64,000 nucleotides of DNA from Bermanella sp049115935 (GTDB taxonomy: Bacteria > Pseudomonadota > Gammaproteobacteria > Pseudomonadales > Oceanobacteraceae): assembly GCA_049115935.1 (NCBI GenBank), contig JAGDZK010000016.1, forward strand, positions 62,001-126,000, read 5' to 3'. Position 1 is the stretch's first letter. The number at the start of each line of letters is the position of its first letter. The translations under genes were made by a program, and so were the position numbers. Below are positions 1 through 8,736 of the stretch, piece after piece. The notes under the pieces are model-generated. The model was not told the DNA's origin. It worked only from the letters and a program-made list of their open reading frames with translations, and did no database searches.

Positions 1-809
1 CCCCTTTTACGGTTTACGCCGATGGCATTGATGTGGTGTTTTTTGAAGAATTTGGTGCTGGTGAAATGGCGCTTGATTTAAAAACCGAGGTTGAGAGAAA
101 CAGTTTATTAAAAGATGAAACCTATCGTCGAGACTTTCGTAAATTTTATGGTGAAAAATTAACCCCAAGGGTTTGGCAACGTGACTTTGGTGATGCCATT
201 ATTTTAGATTGTCCAGATGCAAGCATTGTGGGGAAAAACTTCGACGAAGTAGCAAAATCACGCAATGTGCATGTGGTGGATTTATTTTTAGATTTGGTTG
301 TTGAATACGGAAAGAAATTACGCTGGTACACCACGGTGGCTAATCATCGTAAAAGTGTGCTTAAAAACATGGTCAAAGATAAAAAATCATTGATCACATT
401 TAGCGATGCCGGTGCCCATATTCGTAATATGGCGTTTTATAATTTACCACTGCGTATGCTGAAATTAGTGAAAGAAAGCATTGACGAAAATCAGCCTGTG
501 ATGAGCATGGAAGAAGCCGTTTGGCGCATGACCGGTGACCAAGCCGACTGGTTTAATGTGGATGCTGGAAAAATCCGAATGGGGGATCGAGCCGATGTAG
601 TGGTTATGGATCCTGCTTGTTTTAATCAAGATTTAGAAGCAGTCAGTTGGGGTGAGATGGAGAACTTTGGGTTGCAACGCTTAGTCAATCGTAATCCAGG
701 TATTGTTGAGCATGTTTTTATTAATGGCAAACCCGCTGTGCGTGATGGTGAGCTACAGCCTGAACTGGGGCAGCAAATGGGTTTTGGTTGCTTTATTGCT
801 GCAAAGTAG
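1..809 (+). CDS. Amidohydrolase family 3 / N-acyl-D-amino-acid deacylase-like protein (C-terminal part)
   Basis: The reading frame is open at the left edge (codon phase starts at base 3), so only about the last 269 residues are seen. The segment SDAGAHIRNMAFYN, the late G-K-I-R-x-G-x-x-A-D-V-V-V-x-D pattern (imidazolone/D-aminoacylase type urease-fold end) and the short C-terminal beta segment 'VFINGKPAV' are typical of D-aminoacylase-type amidohydrolases, which use metal to hydrolyse N-acyl D-amino acids or related amides. The SDAGAH aspartate corresponds to the conserved metal/catalytic Asp of this superfamily. The metal-binding N-terminal HxH would lie outside the window, so the substrate cannot be judged. 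The next gene follows after a 119-bp gap and is probably separate. Confidence 0.75.
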   Translation, partial: PFTVYADGIDVVFFEEFGAGEMALDLKTEVERNSLLKDETYRRDFRKFYGEKLTPRVWQRDFGDAIILDCPDASIVGKNFDEVAKSRNVHVVDLFLDLVVEYGKKLRWYTTVANHRKSVLKNMVKDKKSLITFSDAGAHIRNMAFYNLPLRMLKLVKESIDENQPVMSMEEAVWRMTGDQADWFNVDAGKIRMGDRADVVVMDPACFNQDLEAVSWGEMENFGLQRLVNRNPGIVEHVFINGKPAVRDGELQPELGQQMGFGCFIAAK

Positions 810-928
810 TACTGAAAATTAACGAAAAAATGCTGGCTTAATATGCTGATGATATTGTCTTGTGAAGATACCTTGTGTGTTCATTTTGTCTGTTAAGCTG
901 GCAAAACAAAAATAAGATGTAAATAAAT

Positions 929-1741
929 ATGAAAGCAAAAAAAACAGTGGTCATTACCGGTGGCTCAAGCGGCATTGGATTAGATTTAGCCAAAGCCTAT
1001 GCACAACAAGGTTGTGATGTGGCGTTGTTGGCTCGTAACCAAGCTCGTTTAGATGAAGCGGTTACATGTTGTAAGGGGTTAATGAAAACCGCAGATCAAA
1101 TCATTAAAGCGTACAGTGTGGATGTGGCTGACGCACAGTCACTGTCTCAATGTGTTATAGACATTAAGCAAACTCTTTCAACCCCAGATATTTTAATTTT
1201 AAGTGCAGGTATCGTGGCCAGCGAACGTTTTGTGGAGCAAAGCGATGCTGGCTTTGAAAGTATTATGCAAACTAATGTCATGGGCAGTCGTTTGGTTGTG
1301 CGTGCATTTATTAACGATATGATCGCACAAAAAAGTGGGCAGATTTGTTTTGTGAGCTCCCTTGGCGGCATTATTTCTACCTATGGTTATAGTGCTTATA
1401 GTGCGTCAAAGTTTGCTGTGATTGGTATGGCGGGGGCGTTGCGCCAAGAGATGCATGAGTACGGTTTGGGAGTCAGTGTATTATGCCCACCAGAGGTGGA
1501 TACTCCTATGGTGGCTAAAGAATCAGAAAATATATTGCCACAAACTCGTTTTATTAAAGATATTGGCGGGACGCTGAACGTTAAAACGGTGACGCATGCA
1601 GCTATAAAAGGTATCAATAAAAATAGATTTATTATTGTACCAGGGTTAATGGCTAGAATATCTTATGCTCAAGCCCGTTTTATGCCAAGAATATTTGGTT
1701 GGTTCATGCAGTTGCTGGTGAATTACTCTAGCAAAAAATAA
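929..1741 (+). CDS. Short-chain dehydrogenase/reductase, 3-ketodihydrosphingosine reductase-like
   Basis: A 270-residue classical SDR. The NAD(P)-binding motif TGGSSGIG lies at residues 10-17, the substrate-side motif appears as 'LSAG' (usual NNAG region) and the catalytic Y-x-x-x-K as YSASK near residue 155. The 'ALLARNQARLDEA' stretch and the 'CPPEVDTPM' loop after the active site resemble 3-ketodihydrosphingosine reductases more than FabG enzymes, but no serine palmitoyltransferase-like gene is adjacent, so the substrate remains open. A C-terminal hydrophobic stretch (about residues 240-265) could touch the membrane, as in KDSR-like proteins. A strong hairpin terminator follows the stop codon. 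Confidence 0.8.
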   Translation: MKAKKTVVITGGSSGIGLDLAKAYAQQGCDVALLARNQARLDEAVTCCKGLMKTADQIIKAYSVDVADAQSLSQCVIDIKQTLSTPDILILSAGIVASERFVEQSDAGFESIMQTNVMGSRLVVRAFINDMIAQKSGQICFVSSLGGIISTYGYSAYSASKFAVIGMAGALRQEMHEYGLGVSVLCPPEVDTPMVAKESENILPQTRFIKDIGGTLNVKTVTHAAIKGINKNRFIIVPGLMARISYAQARFMPRIFGWFMQLLVNYSSKK

Positions 1742-1752
1742 ATCATGCTATT

Positions 1753-1790
1753 AAATAAACAAGGCGTACTGAGTATGCCTTGTTTATTTT
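1753..1790 (+). terminator. Bidirectional hairpin terminator between converging genes
   Basis: A perfect 13-bp inverted repeat (arms 1753-1765 and 1777-1789) with an 11-nt loop, A-rich on the left and T-rich on the right, lies between the plus-strand SDR and the minus-strand membrane protein. It can end transcription from both sides and overlaps the minus-strand stop codon. Confidence 0.85.
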
Positions 1791-2439
1791 ATTTTGAAGT
1801 TTGCCAATCAAAATACGCTGAATAAAAGTACACCCCAATTAATAGCGCTAACCACCATTCGATGGCGTTAACGATATCATCACCACTATCGATTGCTTTA
1901 AGTGACAGTGCGACGGCAATCATCACGCCTTGGATAATCACCGTTGCCCATTTTATGTTTAATGAAATATGAGAAAGGGTTGGTTTAATTTCTTTTTGTA
2001 AACACAAAACAAGATGTAACGCTTGCGCTAAAAAAGTGACTAAAAAGAATAAGATGGCACCCGCCACGTGAACGTCCCAATTGATTGCCTCTCGTGGCGG
2101 AATTAAAACCGCGGTAGCTACGATTAAAAGCACAGCACCTATCACACCTAATGCTGAACTTGCTGGATTTAGCCAGCTGTTGGTGACTTTTTTTGCTTCT
2201 TTGAAACTCACCGCCCACCACATAATAAAAAACGCACACGCTGCAATCATGCCGCCACGAAAAACGTAGCCTTCAGGGCTGTAAATGCCTGCGTCGGTAA
2301 TATTTAAACACCCTTGCAAAAATGGATTGCAGCTTTCGACTTTGGGGTGGTCGAATTGTAAGGCGATGATATAACTGAGTAATATGGTCCCTTGGCTGAG
2401 AATTAAACAGGTTAGGGCTAATAGCGGTTTTAAGCTCAT
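1789..2439 (-). CDS. Multi-pass membrane protein (Frag1/DRAM/Sfk1- or DUF998-like)
   Basis: About 216 residues with six hydrophobic segments separated by short loops. After the first segment an extracytoplasmic loop holds two cysteines and an 'ITDAG..SPEG' motif reminiscent of the Frag1/DRAM/Sfk1 family; this assignment is tentative. The ATG at 2439 is preferred to a TTG at 2457 because an AAAAGGTG ribosome-binding sequence sits just before it. No enzymatic residues are visible. The gene stands alone, divergent from the pseudouridine synthase, and shares a terminator with the preceding SDR. Confidence 0.6.
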   Translation of the reverse strand: MSLKPLLALTCLILSQGTILLSYIIALQFDHPKVESCNPFLQGCLNITDAGIYSPEGYVFRGGMIAACAFFIMWWAVSFKEAKKVTNSWLNPASSALGVIGAVLLIVATAVLIPPREAINWDVHVAGAILFFLVTFLAQALHLVLCLQKEIKPTLSHISLNIKWATVIIQGVMIAVALSLKAIDSGDDIVNAIEWWLALLIGVYFYSAYFDWQTSK

Positions 2440-2515
2440 AAAACACCTTTTAAACAATATGCGCTGATGTTGGCACTATAATGATTTATCATTAGTTTTT
2501 CTATTTTTACAAGGC

Positions 2516-3472
2516 ATGCTCTTGGACGCTCATTTTCGTATGACAATTGATCAGCAACATGATCAAACAAGCTTATTAGCGTGTTTACTGCCTTGTATTC
2601 CTTATTTAAGTGTAGAGCAATGGCAGCAATTGTTAGTGAGCGGCTGCATTAAATTACAAGATGAGGTGGTGTTGTCGGATTGCCCTGTGAGTACTGGGCA
2701 GGTGATTGATTACATCGTCCCTGATTATGAAGAAGATGAGGTGGATATCAATTGGTCACTGCTTTGGCAAAATGAACACATTGCAGCGGTGCATAAACCC
2801 GCCAACTTGCCAGTCAGTCGCACCACTCGCAATGTTTATAACACCTTGATTCAAATATTACGCCGTGAAAGCCCTTGGCCTGATGCGCACCTTTTGCATC
2901 GATTAGATTTAGAAACCTCCGGTATTATTTTAATTGCTCACAATAATGAGCAGGCTAAATATTATCAGCCTAAACTCTCCCAGCTTATGCTGACTAAAAA
3001 ATATCGGGCTATAGTTCATGGCGAGCCTAATTGGCAAACTCTCGAACATAAAAGTTATTTAAATACCAAAAAAGACAGCGCCATACGCTGTCAAATGCAT
3101 TCGGTTGAGCAAGGGCAGGGCAAGTTCAGTGAAACGCATTTTACCGTATTGGCCTACGCAAATGGTTTTAGTTTAATTGAATGTGAATTATTAACCGGTC
3201 GTAAACATCAAATTCGAGCCCATCTTAGTGAATTAGGTCACCCCATTGTTGGTGATAAGATTTATGCCAATAACGGTGAGTTTTATTTGAAACGATTGGA
3301 TGATGCGTTAAGCCAAGCGGATCACGATGCATTGTTGGTTGAACATCATTTACTTCATGCATATGAAGTGCAGCTAAACAATATGTGGCAAGCAGGCAGT
3401 GAGGGTTTGGTGATTCAGGATGATCATTATTCAGATGTCTGGTTACGTTTTAGCGAACAGGTTGGGCTGTGA
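2516..3472 (+). CDS. RluA-family RNA pseudouridine synthase
   Basis: 318 residues. The catalytic motif HRLDLETSG (Asp131) is the RluA-family signature, in which the Asp attacks the uridine ring. Downstream motifs 'KKYRAIVHG' and 'LLTGRKHQIRAHLSELGHPIVGD' complete the fold. The N-terminal 70 residues look like a degenerate S4-type RNA-binding region. The exact RNA target (23S rRNA or tRNA position) cannot be decided from sequence; the protein is most like the stand-alone YqcB/TruC/RluA-like group. An alternative ATG at 2540 is possible because the spacing before 2516 is poor. Confidence 0.85.
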   Translation: MLLDAHFRMTIDQQHDQTSLLACLLPCIPYLSVEQWQQLLVSGCIKLQDEVVLSDCPVSTGQVIDYIVPDYEEDEVDINWSLLWQNEHIAAVHKPANLPVSRTTRNVYNTLIQILRRESPWPDAHLLHRLDLETSGIILIAHNNEQAKYYQPKLSQLMLTKKYRAIVHGEPNWQTLEHKSYLNTKKDSAIRCQMHSVEQGQGKFSETHFTVLAYANGFSLIECELLTGRKHQIRAHLSELGHPIVGDKIYANNGEFYLKRLDDALSQADHDALLVEHHLLHAYEVQLNNMWQAGSEGLVIQDDHYSDVWLRFSEQVGL

Positions 3473-3483
3473 TTTTTAATAGG

Positions 3484-4362
3484 TCATGACTGTGACTCTA
3501 AATTTTGCTGTAAAAATGCCACTAATTGACGAATCTTGGCCGATAAATGTCGGTTGTTTGGGTAAACCGCCCAAATGGTTTCGGCTTTTATTCTATGTTG
3601 TGTCAGTACCTCAACCAGTTTCCCATGTTTGATATGTTGATCAAGATAGTAACTAGGCAATTGCACCATGCCTATGCCTTTCAGTGCTGCATCCACTAAA
3701 CCATAACCGCTGTTGCAGGTTAAATTACCAGTGACTTTTATGGTTTTTTCTTTTTGATTATCGTCAAAGCGCCAATAACTGTGTTGTCCCATTAAGCAAT
3801 TGTGTCGATTCAATTCCGTTAAAGAATGGGGCGTCCCATGGTGTTTTAAATACTCTGGTGACGCGCATACTCGATAATTGCGTTGGCCGATGGGTTTTGC
3901 CATTAAGCTTGAATCTTTTAATTTACCAAGCCGAATGGCTATATCATAGCCACCTTCTACTAAATCTAATTGCTGATTGGTCAGATTTGATACCACATCA
4001 ATAGCAGGGTGTAACAACATAAAGTCATGAATTAATGGCTGTATGTATTTCTCCCCATACATGACAGGGGCGGTGAGTTTAATACTGCCTTGAGGTGTGT
4101 CTTTTAAGTTACCTAGGGCTCGCTCAGCATCTTTAAGGTCGTTTAATATTTGTCGGCAGTGTTGGTAATAGGTTTCACCCTCCGCAGTAAGGGACACCTT
4201 ACGTGTGGTGCGATAAAGCAATTTGGTGTTGAGTCGTTTCTCGAGTTGGGAAACCTGACGGCTCACCTGTGCTACAGAGACATCCAGTGAGCTTGCTGCG
4301 AGGGTAAAGCTGCCACGTTCGGCCACTGTCACAAATTCAGATACCCCTTCCCAAATATTCAA
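3484..4362 (-). CDS. LysR-family transcriptional regulator
   Basis: 292 residues with the standard layout: an N-terminal winged helix-turn-helix (about residues 1-60, including 'GSFTLAASSLDVSVAQVSRQ') and a periplasmic-binding-protein-like effector domain. It belongs to the large LysR group with 'LNTKLLYRTTRKVSLTAEGE'. It is transcribed divergently from the class III alcohol dehydrogenase gene, so it probably regulates the formaldehyde detoxification genes and itself. The start is a TTG preceded by AGGTAA at a suitable distance; no ATG fits better. Confidence 0.88.
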   Translation of the reverse strand: MNIWEGVSEFVTVAERGSFTLAASSLDVSVAQVSRQVSQLEKRLNTKLLYRTTRKVSLTAEGETYYQHCRQILNDLKDAERALGNLKDTPQGSIKLTAPVMYGEKYIQPLIHDFMLLHPAIDVVSNLTNQQLDLVEGGYDIAIRLGKLKDSSLMAKPIGQRNYRVCASPEYLKHHGTPHSLTELNRHNCLMGQHSYWRFDDNQKEKTIKVTGNLTCNSGYGLVDAALKGIGMVQLPSYYLDQHIKHGKLVEVLTQHRIKAETIWAVYPNNRHLSAKIRQLVAFLQQNLESQS

Positions 4363-4367
4363 GATTA

Positions 4368-4429
4368 TTACCTATATGTAAAAGTATTTTAATATATAAG
4401 GTGATTATCATTATATGTGAAGTAATTAC
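4368..4429. promoter_or_regulatory. Candidate LysR-type operator region
   Basis: The lysR/frmA intergenic region holds an inverted TTAC-N6-GTAA element at 4368-4381 next to the lysR start and a GTAATTAC palindrome at 4422-4429. LysR regulators commonly bind interrupted palindromes of T-N11-A type. Binding is inferred only from position and symmetry. Confidence 0.35.
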
Positions 4430-4517
4430 AATGAAATTGAATGATTAGACAAGCTTAACGCCCTGAGCTGTACTTAAGCTGTTTTGTGTTAGCTGATTGA
4501 ATTTACTAGGAGTCACC

Positions 4518-5648
4518 ATGACCGATACCTTTATAAAATCCAAAGCCGCCATTGCATGGGGGCCAAAACAACCACTGAGCATCGAAGAAGTGGATGTAAT
4601 GATGCCCCGTAAAGGCGAAGTGCTGGTTAAAATCATTGCCACAGGCGTATGTCATACCGATGCCTTCACTTTGTCAGGTGAAGACCCTGAAGGTGTCTTC
4701 CCTGCTATTTTAGGCCACGAAGGTGGCGGTGTGGTTGAAGCGGTTGGCGAAGGGGTGACCAGTGTTGCCATTGGCGATCATGTGATTCCGCTTTATACCC
4801 CTGAATGCGGTGAGTGTAAGTTTTGTACCTCAGGTAAAACCAACCTTTGTCAAAAAATCCGTGAAACCCAAGGTAAGGGTTTAATGCCCGATGGCACCAC
4901 ACGCTTTTATAAAGACGGCGAGCCAATCTATCACTACATGGGAACCTCGACGTTTTCTGAATACACAGTATTACCCGAAATCTCATTGGCCAAAGTCAAC
5001 AAAGAAGCACCACTTGAAGAAGTCTGTCTGCTTGGTTGCGGTGTGACCACAGGTATGGGTGCGGTAATGAATACTGCAAAAGTTCAAAAGGGCGATACAG
5101 TGGCCATATTTGGTTTAGGCGGTATTGGCTTGTCTGCCATTATTGGTGCCACCATGGCGGGCGCTTCGCGCATTATTGGTATTGATATTAACGAAAGTAA
5201 ATATGAACTGGCGAAGCAATTGGGTGCGACCGATTGCATTAATCCTAAAGATTTTGATAAGCCGATCCAAGAAGTGATTGTAGAAATGACAGATGGCGGT
5301 GTGGACTTCTCATTTGAATGTATAGGCAATGTGGATGTCATGCGTTCAGCTTTAGAGTGTTGCCATAAAGGTTGGGGCGAATCAGTGATCATTGGTGTGG
5401 CCGGTGCGGGCCAAGAGATTTCAACTCGACCGTTCCAGTTGGTGACTGGGCGGGTATGGCGAGGTAGTGCCTTTGGTGGTGTGAAAGGGCGCAGTGAACT
5501 ACCAGGCATCGTTGAACGGTATCTTGCTGGCGAATTTAAATTAAATGACTTTATTACTCACACAATGGGTCTTGAAGATATTAATGAAGCCTTTGATTTA
5601 ATGCATGAAGGCAAAAGCATTCGTTCGGTCATTCATTACAATAAATAA
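4518..5648 (+). CDS. frmA: S-(hydroxymethyl)glutathione dehydrogenase / class III alcohol dehydrogenase
   Basis: 376 residues, the usual length. It oxidises S-hydroxymethylglutathione, formed from formaldehyde and glutathione, to S-formylglutathione with NAD. Catalytic zinc ligands Cys45, His67 and Cys174 and the structural zinc cysteines 97, 100, 103 and 111 (in 'PECGECKFCTSGKTNLC') are all present, as is the Rossmann motif 'FGLGGIGLS'. The ATG at 4518 was chosen because CTAGGAG precedes it; an in-frame TTG lies seven codons upstream. The hydrolase for the next step follows 54 bp downstream, past a hairpin terminator. Confidence 0.96.
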   Translation: MTDTFIKSKAAIAWGPKQPLSIEEVDVMMPRKGEVLVKIIATGVCHTDAFTLSGEDPEGVFPAILGHEGGGVVEAVGEGVTSVAIGDHVIPLYTPECGECKFCTSGKTNLCQKIRETQGKGLMPDGTTRFYKDGEPIYHYMGTSTFSEYTVLPEISLAKVNKEAPLEEVCLLGCGVTTGMGAVMNTAKVQKGDTVAIFGLGGIGLSAIIGATMAGASRIIGIDINESKYELAKQLGATDCINPKDFDKPIQEVIVEMTDGGVDFSFECIGNVDVMRSALECCHKGWGESVIIGVAGAGQEISTRPFQLVTGRVWRGSAFGGVKGRSELPGIVERYLAGEFKLNDFITHTMGLEDINEAFDLMHEGKSIRSVIHYNK

Positions 5649-5654
5649 AGTTAA

Positions 5655-5688
5655 GTGGCTTGGTGTTTATCACCAAGCCTACTTTTTT
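5655..5688 (+). terminator. Hairpin terminator between frmA and fghA
   Basis: A 9-bp perfect stem (5657-5665 with 5671-5679), a 5-nt loop and a T-rich tail. It sits between two genes of one pathway, so it may work as a partial terminator that lowers hydrolase expression relative to the dehydrogenase. Confidence 0.75.
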
Positions 5689-5702
5689 AAAGTGAGAGTT
5701 TT

Positions 5703-6545
5703 ATGAGTTTAGATATTGTAAGTAGTGCTAAGGTTTTTGAAGGTTGGCATAAGCAATACACTCACCCATCCAAGAGCACCCATTGCACCATGCGTTTTGC
5801 GATTTTTTTACCGCCGCAAACGGCAACCGGTGAAAAGGTCCCTGTGTTGTATTGGTTGTCAGGTTTAACCTGTACCGATGAAAACTTCATGCAAAAAGCG
5901 GGTGCGTTTGCCGAGGCCGCTAAATTGGGCATAGCCATAGTGGCACCGGATACCAGCCCCCGTGGTGAAGACGTTGCGGATGATGTTGATGGTAGTTATG
6001 ACTTTGGTTTAGGGGCGGGTTTTTACGTGAATGCAACACAAGCCCCGTTTAATCAGCATTACCAAATGTACGATTATGTGGTGAATGAATTACCTGCCCT
6101 AATAGAAGCAAATTTTCCAGTGACCCAGCAGCGGGCCATTAGTGGCCATTCAATGGGTGGGCATGGTGCTTTAAGTATTGCGTTAAAAAACAGTGAGCGA
6201 TATTCATCTGTGTCGGCGTTTAGTCCTATTGCCAATCCAATCAATTGCCCTTGGGGGCAAAAAGCGTTGGGCGGCTATTTAGGCGAAAATCAACAAGATT
6301 GGTTGGAGTATGACAGCAGCGAATTAATGAAAAATTTCACAGGCAAGCCCATACCTGCGCTGGTGGATCAAGGGGATGCTGATAACTTTTTACAAGAGCA
6401 GCTAAAACCTGAAACGCTTGAAGCGGCTGCGAAGGTGAGTGCGTATCCGTTAACTTTACGCATGCAAGCGGGTTACGATCATAGTTATTATTTTATTAGT
6501 ACGTTTATTGCTGAGCATATAAAATTTCATGCCGAGCATTTTTAA
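5703..6545 (+). CDS. fghA: S-formylglutathione hydrolase
   Basis: 280 residues, the typical esterase D family length. It hydrolyses S-formylglutathione to formate and glutathione, completing the pathway begun by the upstream dehydrogenase. The nucleophile elbow GHSMGGHG gives Ser150; Asp227 in 'QGDADNFL' and His260 in 'AGYDHSYYF' complete the triad. The oxyanion-region motif 'WLSGLTCTDENF' is also present. A GTGAGAG-like ribosome-binding sequence lies in front of the ATG. It is cytoplasmic, with no signal peptide. Confidence 0.95.
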   Translation: MSLDIVSSAKVFEGWHKQYTHPSKSTHCTMRFAIFLPPQTATGEKVPVLYWLSGLTCTDENFMQKAGAFAEAAKLGIAIVAPDTSPRGEDVADDVDGSYDFGLGAGFYVNATQAPFNQHYQMYDYVVNELPALIEANFPVTQQRAISGHSMGGHGALSIALKNSERYSSVSAFSPIANPINCPWGQKALGGYLGENQQDWLEYDSSELMKNFTGKPIPALVDQGDADNFLQEQLKPETLEAAAKVSAYPLTLRMQAGYDHSYYFISTFIAEHIKFHAEHF

Positions 6546-6563
6546 ATAATAGGTTTGATATTT

Positions 6564-6598
6564 AAAGGCCATTTATTTTTTGAATAAATGGCCTTTTT
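6564..6598 (+). terminator. Terminator after fghA
   Basis: A 14-bp perfect inverted repeat (6564-6577 with 6583-6596) with a short loop and T-run. It ends the formaldehyde locus and, being A-rich on the left, could also act on the converging kinase-like gene. Confidence 0.88.
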
Positions 6599-6624
6599 AA
6601 TGAGGCTTATATTTGTGTGAGGGG

Positions 6625-7125
6625 TTACAGGTCTTGAGTTTTAAGTATTGGGTTCTCTTTGTACAAATGTTTTGTACCGCGGAAGCCTTCAAATAAAGAT
6701 TGATGTGCTTTTTGCGAAAAGGTGTCATGGCGTACATCGTATTGAGCAATCCAATCCACTAACATCTCAAGATTTGCATCTTGTGCTTCTTTTGAGTCGT
6801 ACTTATGAGGCTCCCAAGGTCTCGATTTTGCATTTTCAATGCAAGACTGCGTCGGTAAATCCATAAAAAATACTTCATTACAGCTAGTTAAAATAGGTTC
6901 GATTAAATCGCTATAGCAGCCTTCAATGACCCAGCATGGGTGTTGTGCCATAAATGCATCAATGCTGGCCATTGATTCAGGTATTGGTTTGCGGCTAGGT
7001 GGTTGAGTGTCTTGCCAGGCTAGAGTGTCTAAATCAAGGTGGGGGAGTTTATGGGCTTGGCTTAAATGTTTGGCTAACGTCGACTTACCTGAACCTGAAT
7101 TGCCAAAAATCACGATACGTTTCAT
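6625..7125 (-). CDS. P-loop ATPase, adenylate/shikimate kinase-like
   Basis: 166 residues. The N-terminal Walker A motif GNSGSGKST (residues 8-16) is followed by 'LPHLDLDTLAWQ', a layout seen in the small AAA/adenylate-kinase-related family often labelled FlaR-like or topology-modulation protein. These are predicted nucleotide-dependent kinases of unknown substrate. A 'WVIEGCYSDLI' segment corresponds to the central strand of this group. The ATG has GGAG just upstream. No partner gene is evident. Confidence 0.72.
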   Translation of the reverse strand: MKRIVIFGNSGSGKSTLAKHLSQAHKLPHLDLDTLAWQDTQPPSRKPIPESMASIDAFMAQHPCWVIEGCYSDLIEPILTSCNEVFFMDLPTQSCIENAKSRPWEPHKYDSKEAQDANLEMLVDWIAQYDVRHDTFSQKAHQSLFEGFRGTKHLYKENPILKTQDL

Positions 7126-7301
7126 GAAGGCTCCTTACGTGAGATTGTTTGTAGCTTAATTCAATTTAAAATAGAAGGCCAAGTCTAATCTGAATTTAGT
7201 TTGAGAATATTTGTCAAAAGGGTGTGCTCAAAATGGCAATTCACAATTGCCTGATAAATAACGCCTATACTGATGAAATAACTTAGCTAGTAAGGGGATG
7301 T

Positions 7302-8702
7302 ATGCCTAAATCAAAGACCTCAGCCTCAACCCGCCAAGAGGTAGATTCTTTGGGGGAAGTTGAAGTGCCAATGAATGCATTGTTTGGCGCTCAAACTCAG
7401 CGGGCCCGTGATAATTTTCAGATTAGTTCTTTAAGATTTAGCCACGCATTTATTTATGCTTTGGTGCGGATTAAAAAAGTCGCCGCGCAGGTTAATCATG
7501 AATTGGGCCTGTTAGATACAAACTTATCAAACGCCATTAACTTTGCATGTGATGAGTTACTTGGTGGTCAACATTTAGATGCATTTGATATTGACGTGTT
7601 TCAAACGGGGTCTGGCACGTCGACCAATATGAATGCCAATGAAGTGATTGCTAAATTGGCAAATATTCATTTAATAGAAGACATTGTTCACCCAAATAAC
7701 CACGTGAATCTGGGTCAAAGCTCTAATGATGTGATACCGACCGCTATTCGAATTGCCTGTGTGCAGGAAATTGAGAAAACCTTGATGCCTAATGTGGAAT
7801 TATTAAAAGAGGCTTTAATTCAAAAGGGCAATGAGTATGCTCATGTTATCAAAACTGGGCGCACCCATTTAATGGACGCAATGCCCTTAAGTTTTGCTCA
7901 AGCATTTTCGGCTTATGCGAGTCAGTTAGAGCAAAGTATTGAGCGCATTATTGAATCGATTCCTAGGATTTGTCAGTTGCCCCAAGGTGGTACGGCGGTA
8001 GGAACTGGTGTCAATAGTCACCCATTATTTGCAGGTAAATTTTGTGAAACTCTATCAAACCAAACAGGTTTTCATTTTGTGCCTTCAAGTAATGCCATTG
8101 CCGCACAGGGAAGTGCAGATGTGCCATTGGAAATCAGCGCACAGTTAAAAGCCTTGGCCATGAGTCTGTATAAAATTTGCAATGATATTCGCTGGATGAA
8201 TTCTGGGCCAAATAACGGATTAGGGGAAATTCAATTAAAGCCTTTGCAGCCAGGCTCTTCCATTATGCCAGCTAAGGTGAATCCAGTCATTGAAGAGGCT
8301 GTGTGTATGGTATGTACGCAAGTGGTAGGGTTGGATGCTAGTAATACGATGGCGGCGGGTAGTAGTCAGTTTGAATTAAATGTCATGCAACCTTTGTTGG
8401 CTTATAACTTGTTGCTAAGTATCGACTTACTCGGTCAGGGTTGTGAGCATCTCACGCGCAAGAGTATCTGCCATATTAAAGTGAATGAAAAACGCATACA
8501 TGAAGACATGGGAAAAAATCCAATTTTAGTGACGGCTTTAAATTCCGTCATAGGCTACGATTTAGCCGCAAAAATTGCTAAGCATGCTTTAGCAAATGAA
8601 TTACCGTTAATTGATGTGGCGCTGGAGATGACGGATCTGTCAAGAGATGAACTTGAAAAGCTGCTAGACCCTCAAAAATTATGTGGGCCAAGCGAATACT
8701 AG
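7302..8702 (+). CDS. fumC: Class II fumarate hydratase (fumarase/aspartase superfamily)
   Basis: 466 residues, close to the usual class II fumarase length. The superfamily signature GSSIMPAKVNPV, the first conserved region 'GSGTSTNMNANEVIA' and the second 'KTGRTHLMDAMPLS' are intact, so the active-site Ser, His and Lys/Asn residues are present. The C-terminal 'LVTALNSVIGYD' and 'LLDPQKLCGP' match fumarase rather than aspartase. It interconverts fumarate and malate in the TCA cycle. 'KVNPV' with Ala before Lys is the variant of some pseudomonad fumarases; an aspartase role is less likely. Confidence 0.85.
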   Translation: MPKSKTSASTRQEVDSLGEVEVPMNALFGAQTQRARDNFQISSLRFSHAFIYALVRIKKVAAQVNHELGLLDTNLSNAINFACDELLGGQHLDAFDIDVFQTGSGTSTNMNANEVIAKLANIHLIEDIVHPNNHVNLGQSSNDVIPTAIRIACVQEIEKTLMPNVELLKEALIQKGNEYAHVIKTGRTHLMDAMPLSFAQAFSAYASQLEQSIERIIESIPRICQLPQGGTAVGTGVNSHPLFAGKFCETLSNQTGFHFVPSSNAIAAQGSADVPLEISAQLKALAMSLYKICNDIRWMNSGPNNGLGEIQLKPLQPGSSIMPAKVNPVIEEAVCMVCTQVVGLDASNTMAAGSSQFELNVMQPLLAYNLLLSIDLLGQGCEHLTRKSICHIKVNEKRIHEDMGKNPILVTALNSVIGYDLAAKIAKHALANELPLIDVALEMTDLSRDELEKLLDPQKLCGPSEY

Positions 8703-8725
8703 GAGAATTGAGGTCTCCTAGTATT
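8697..8725 (+). terminator. Hairpin at the fumC stop codon
   Basis: An 11-bp perfect inverted repeat (8697-8707 with 8715-8725) overlaps the fumC stop codon. The T-run is short, so termination is likely but not certain; the converging desaturase gene ends 12 bp further on. Confidence 0.6.
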
Positions 8726-8736
8726 TGCACAATGAC

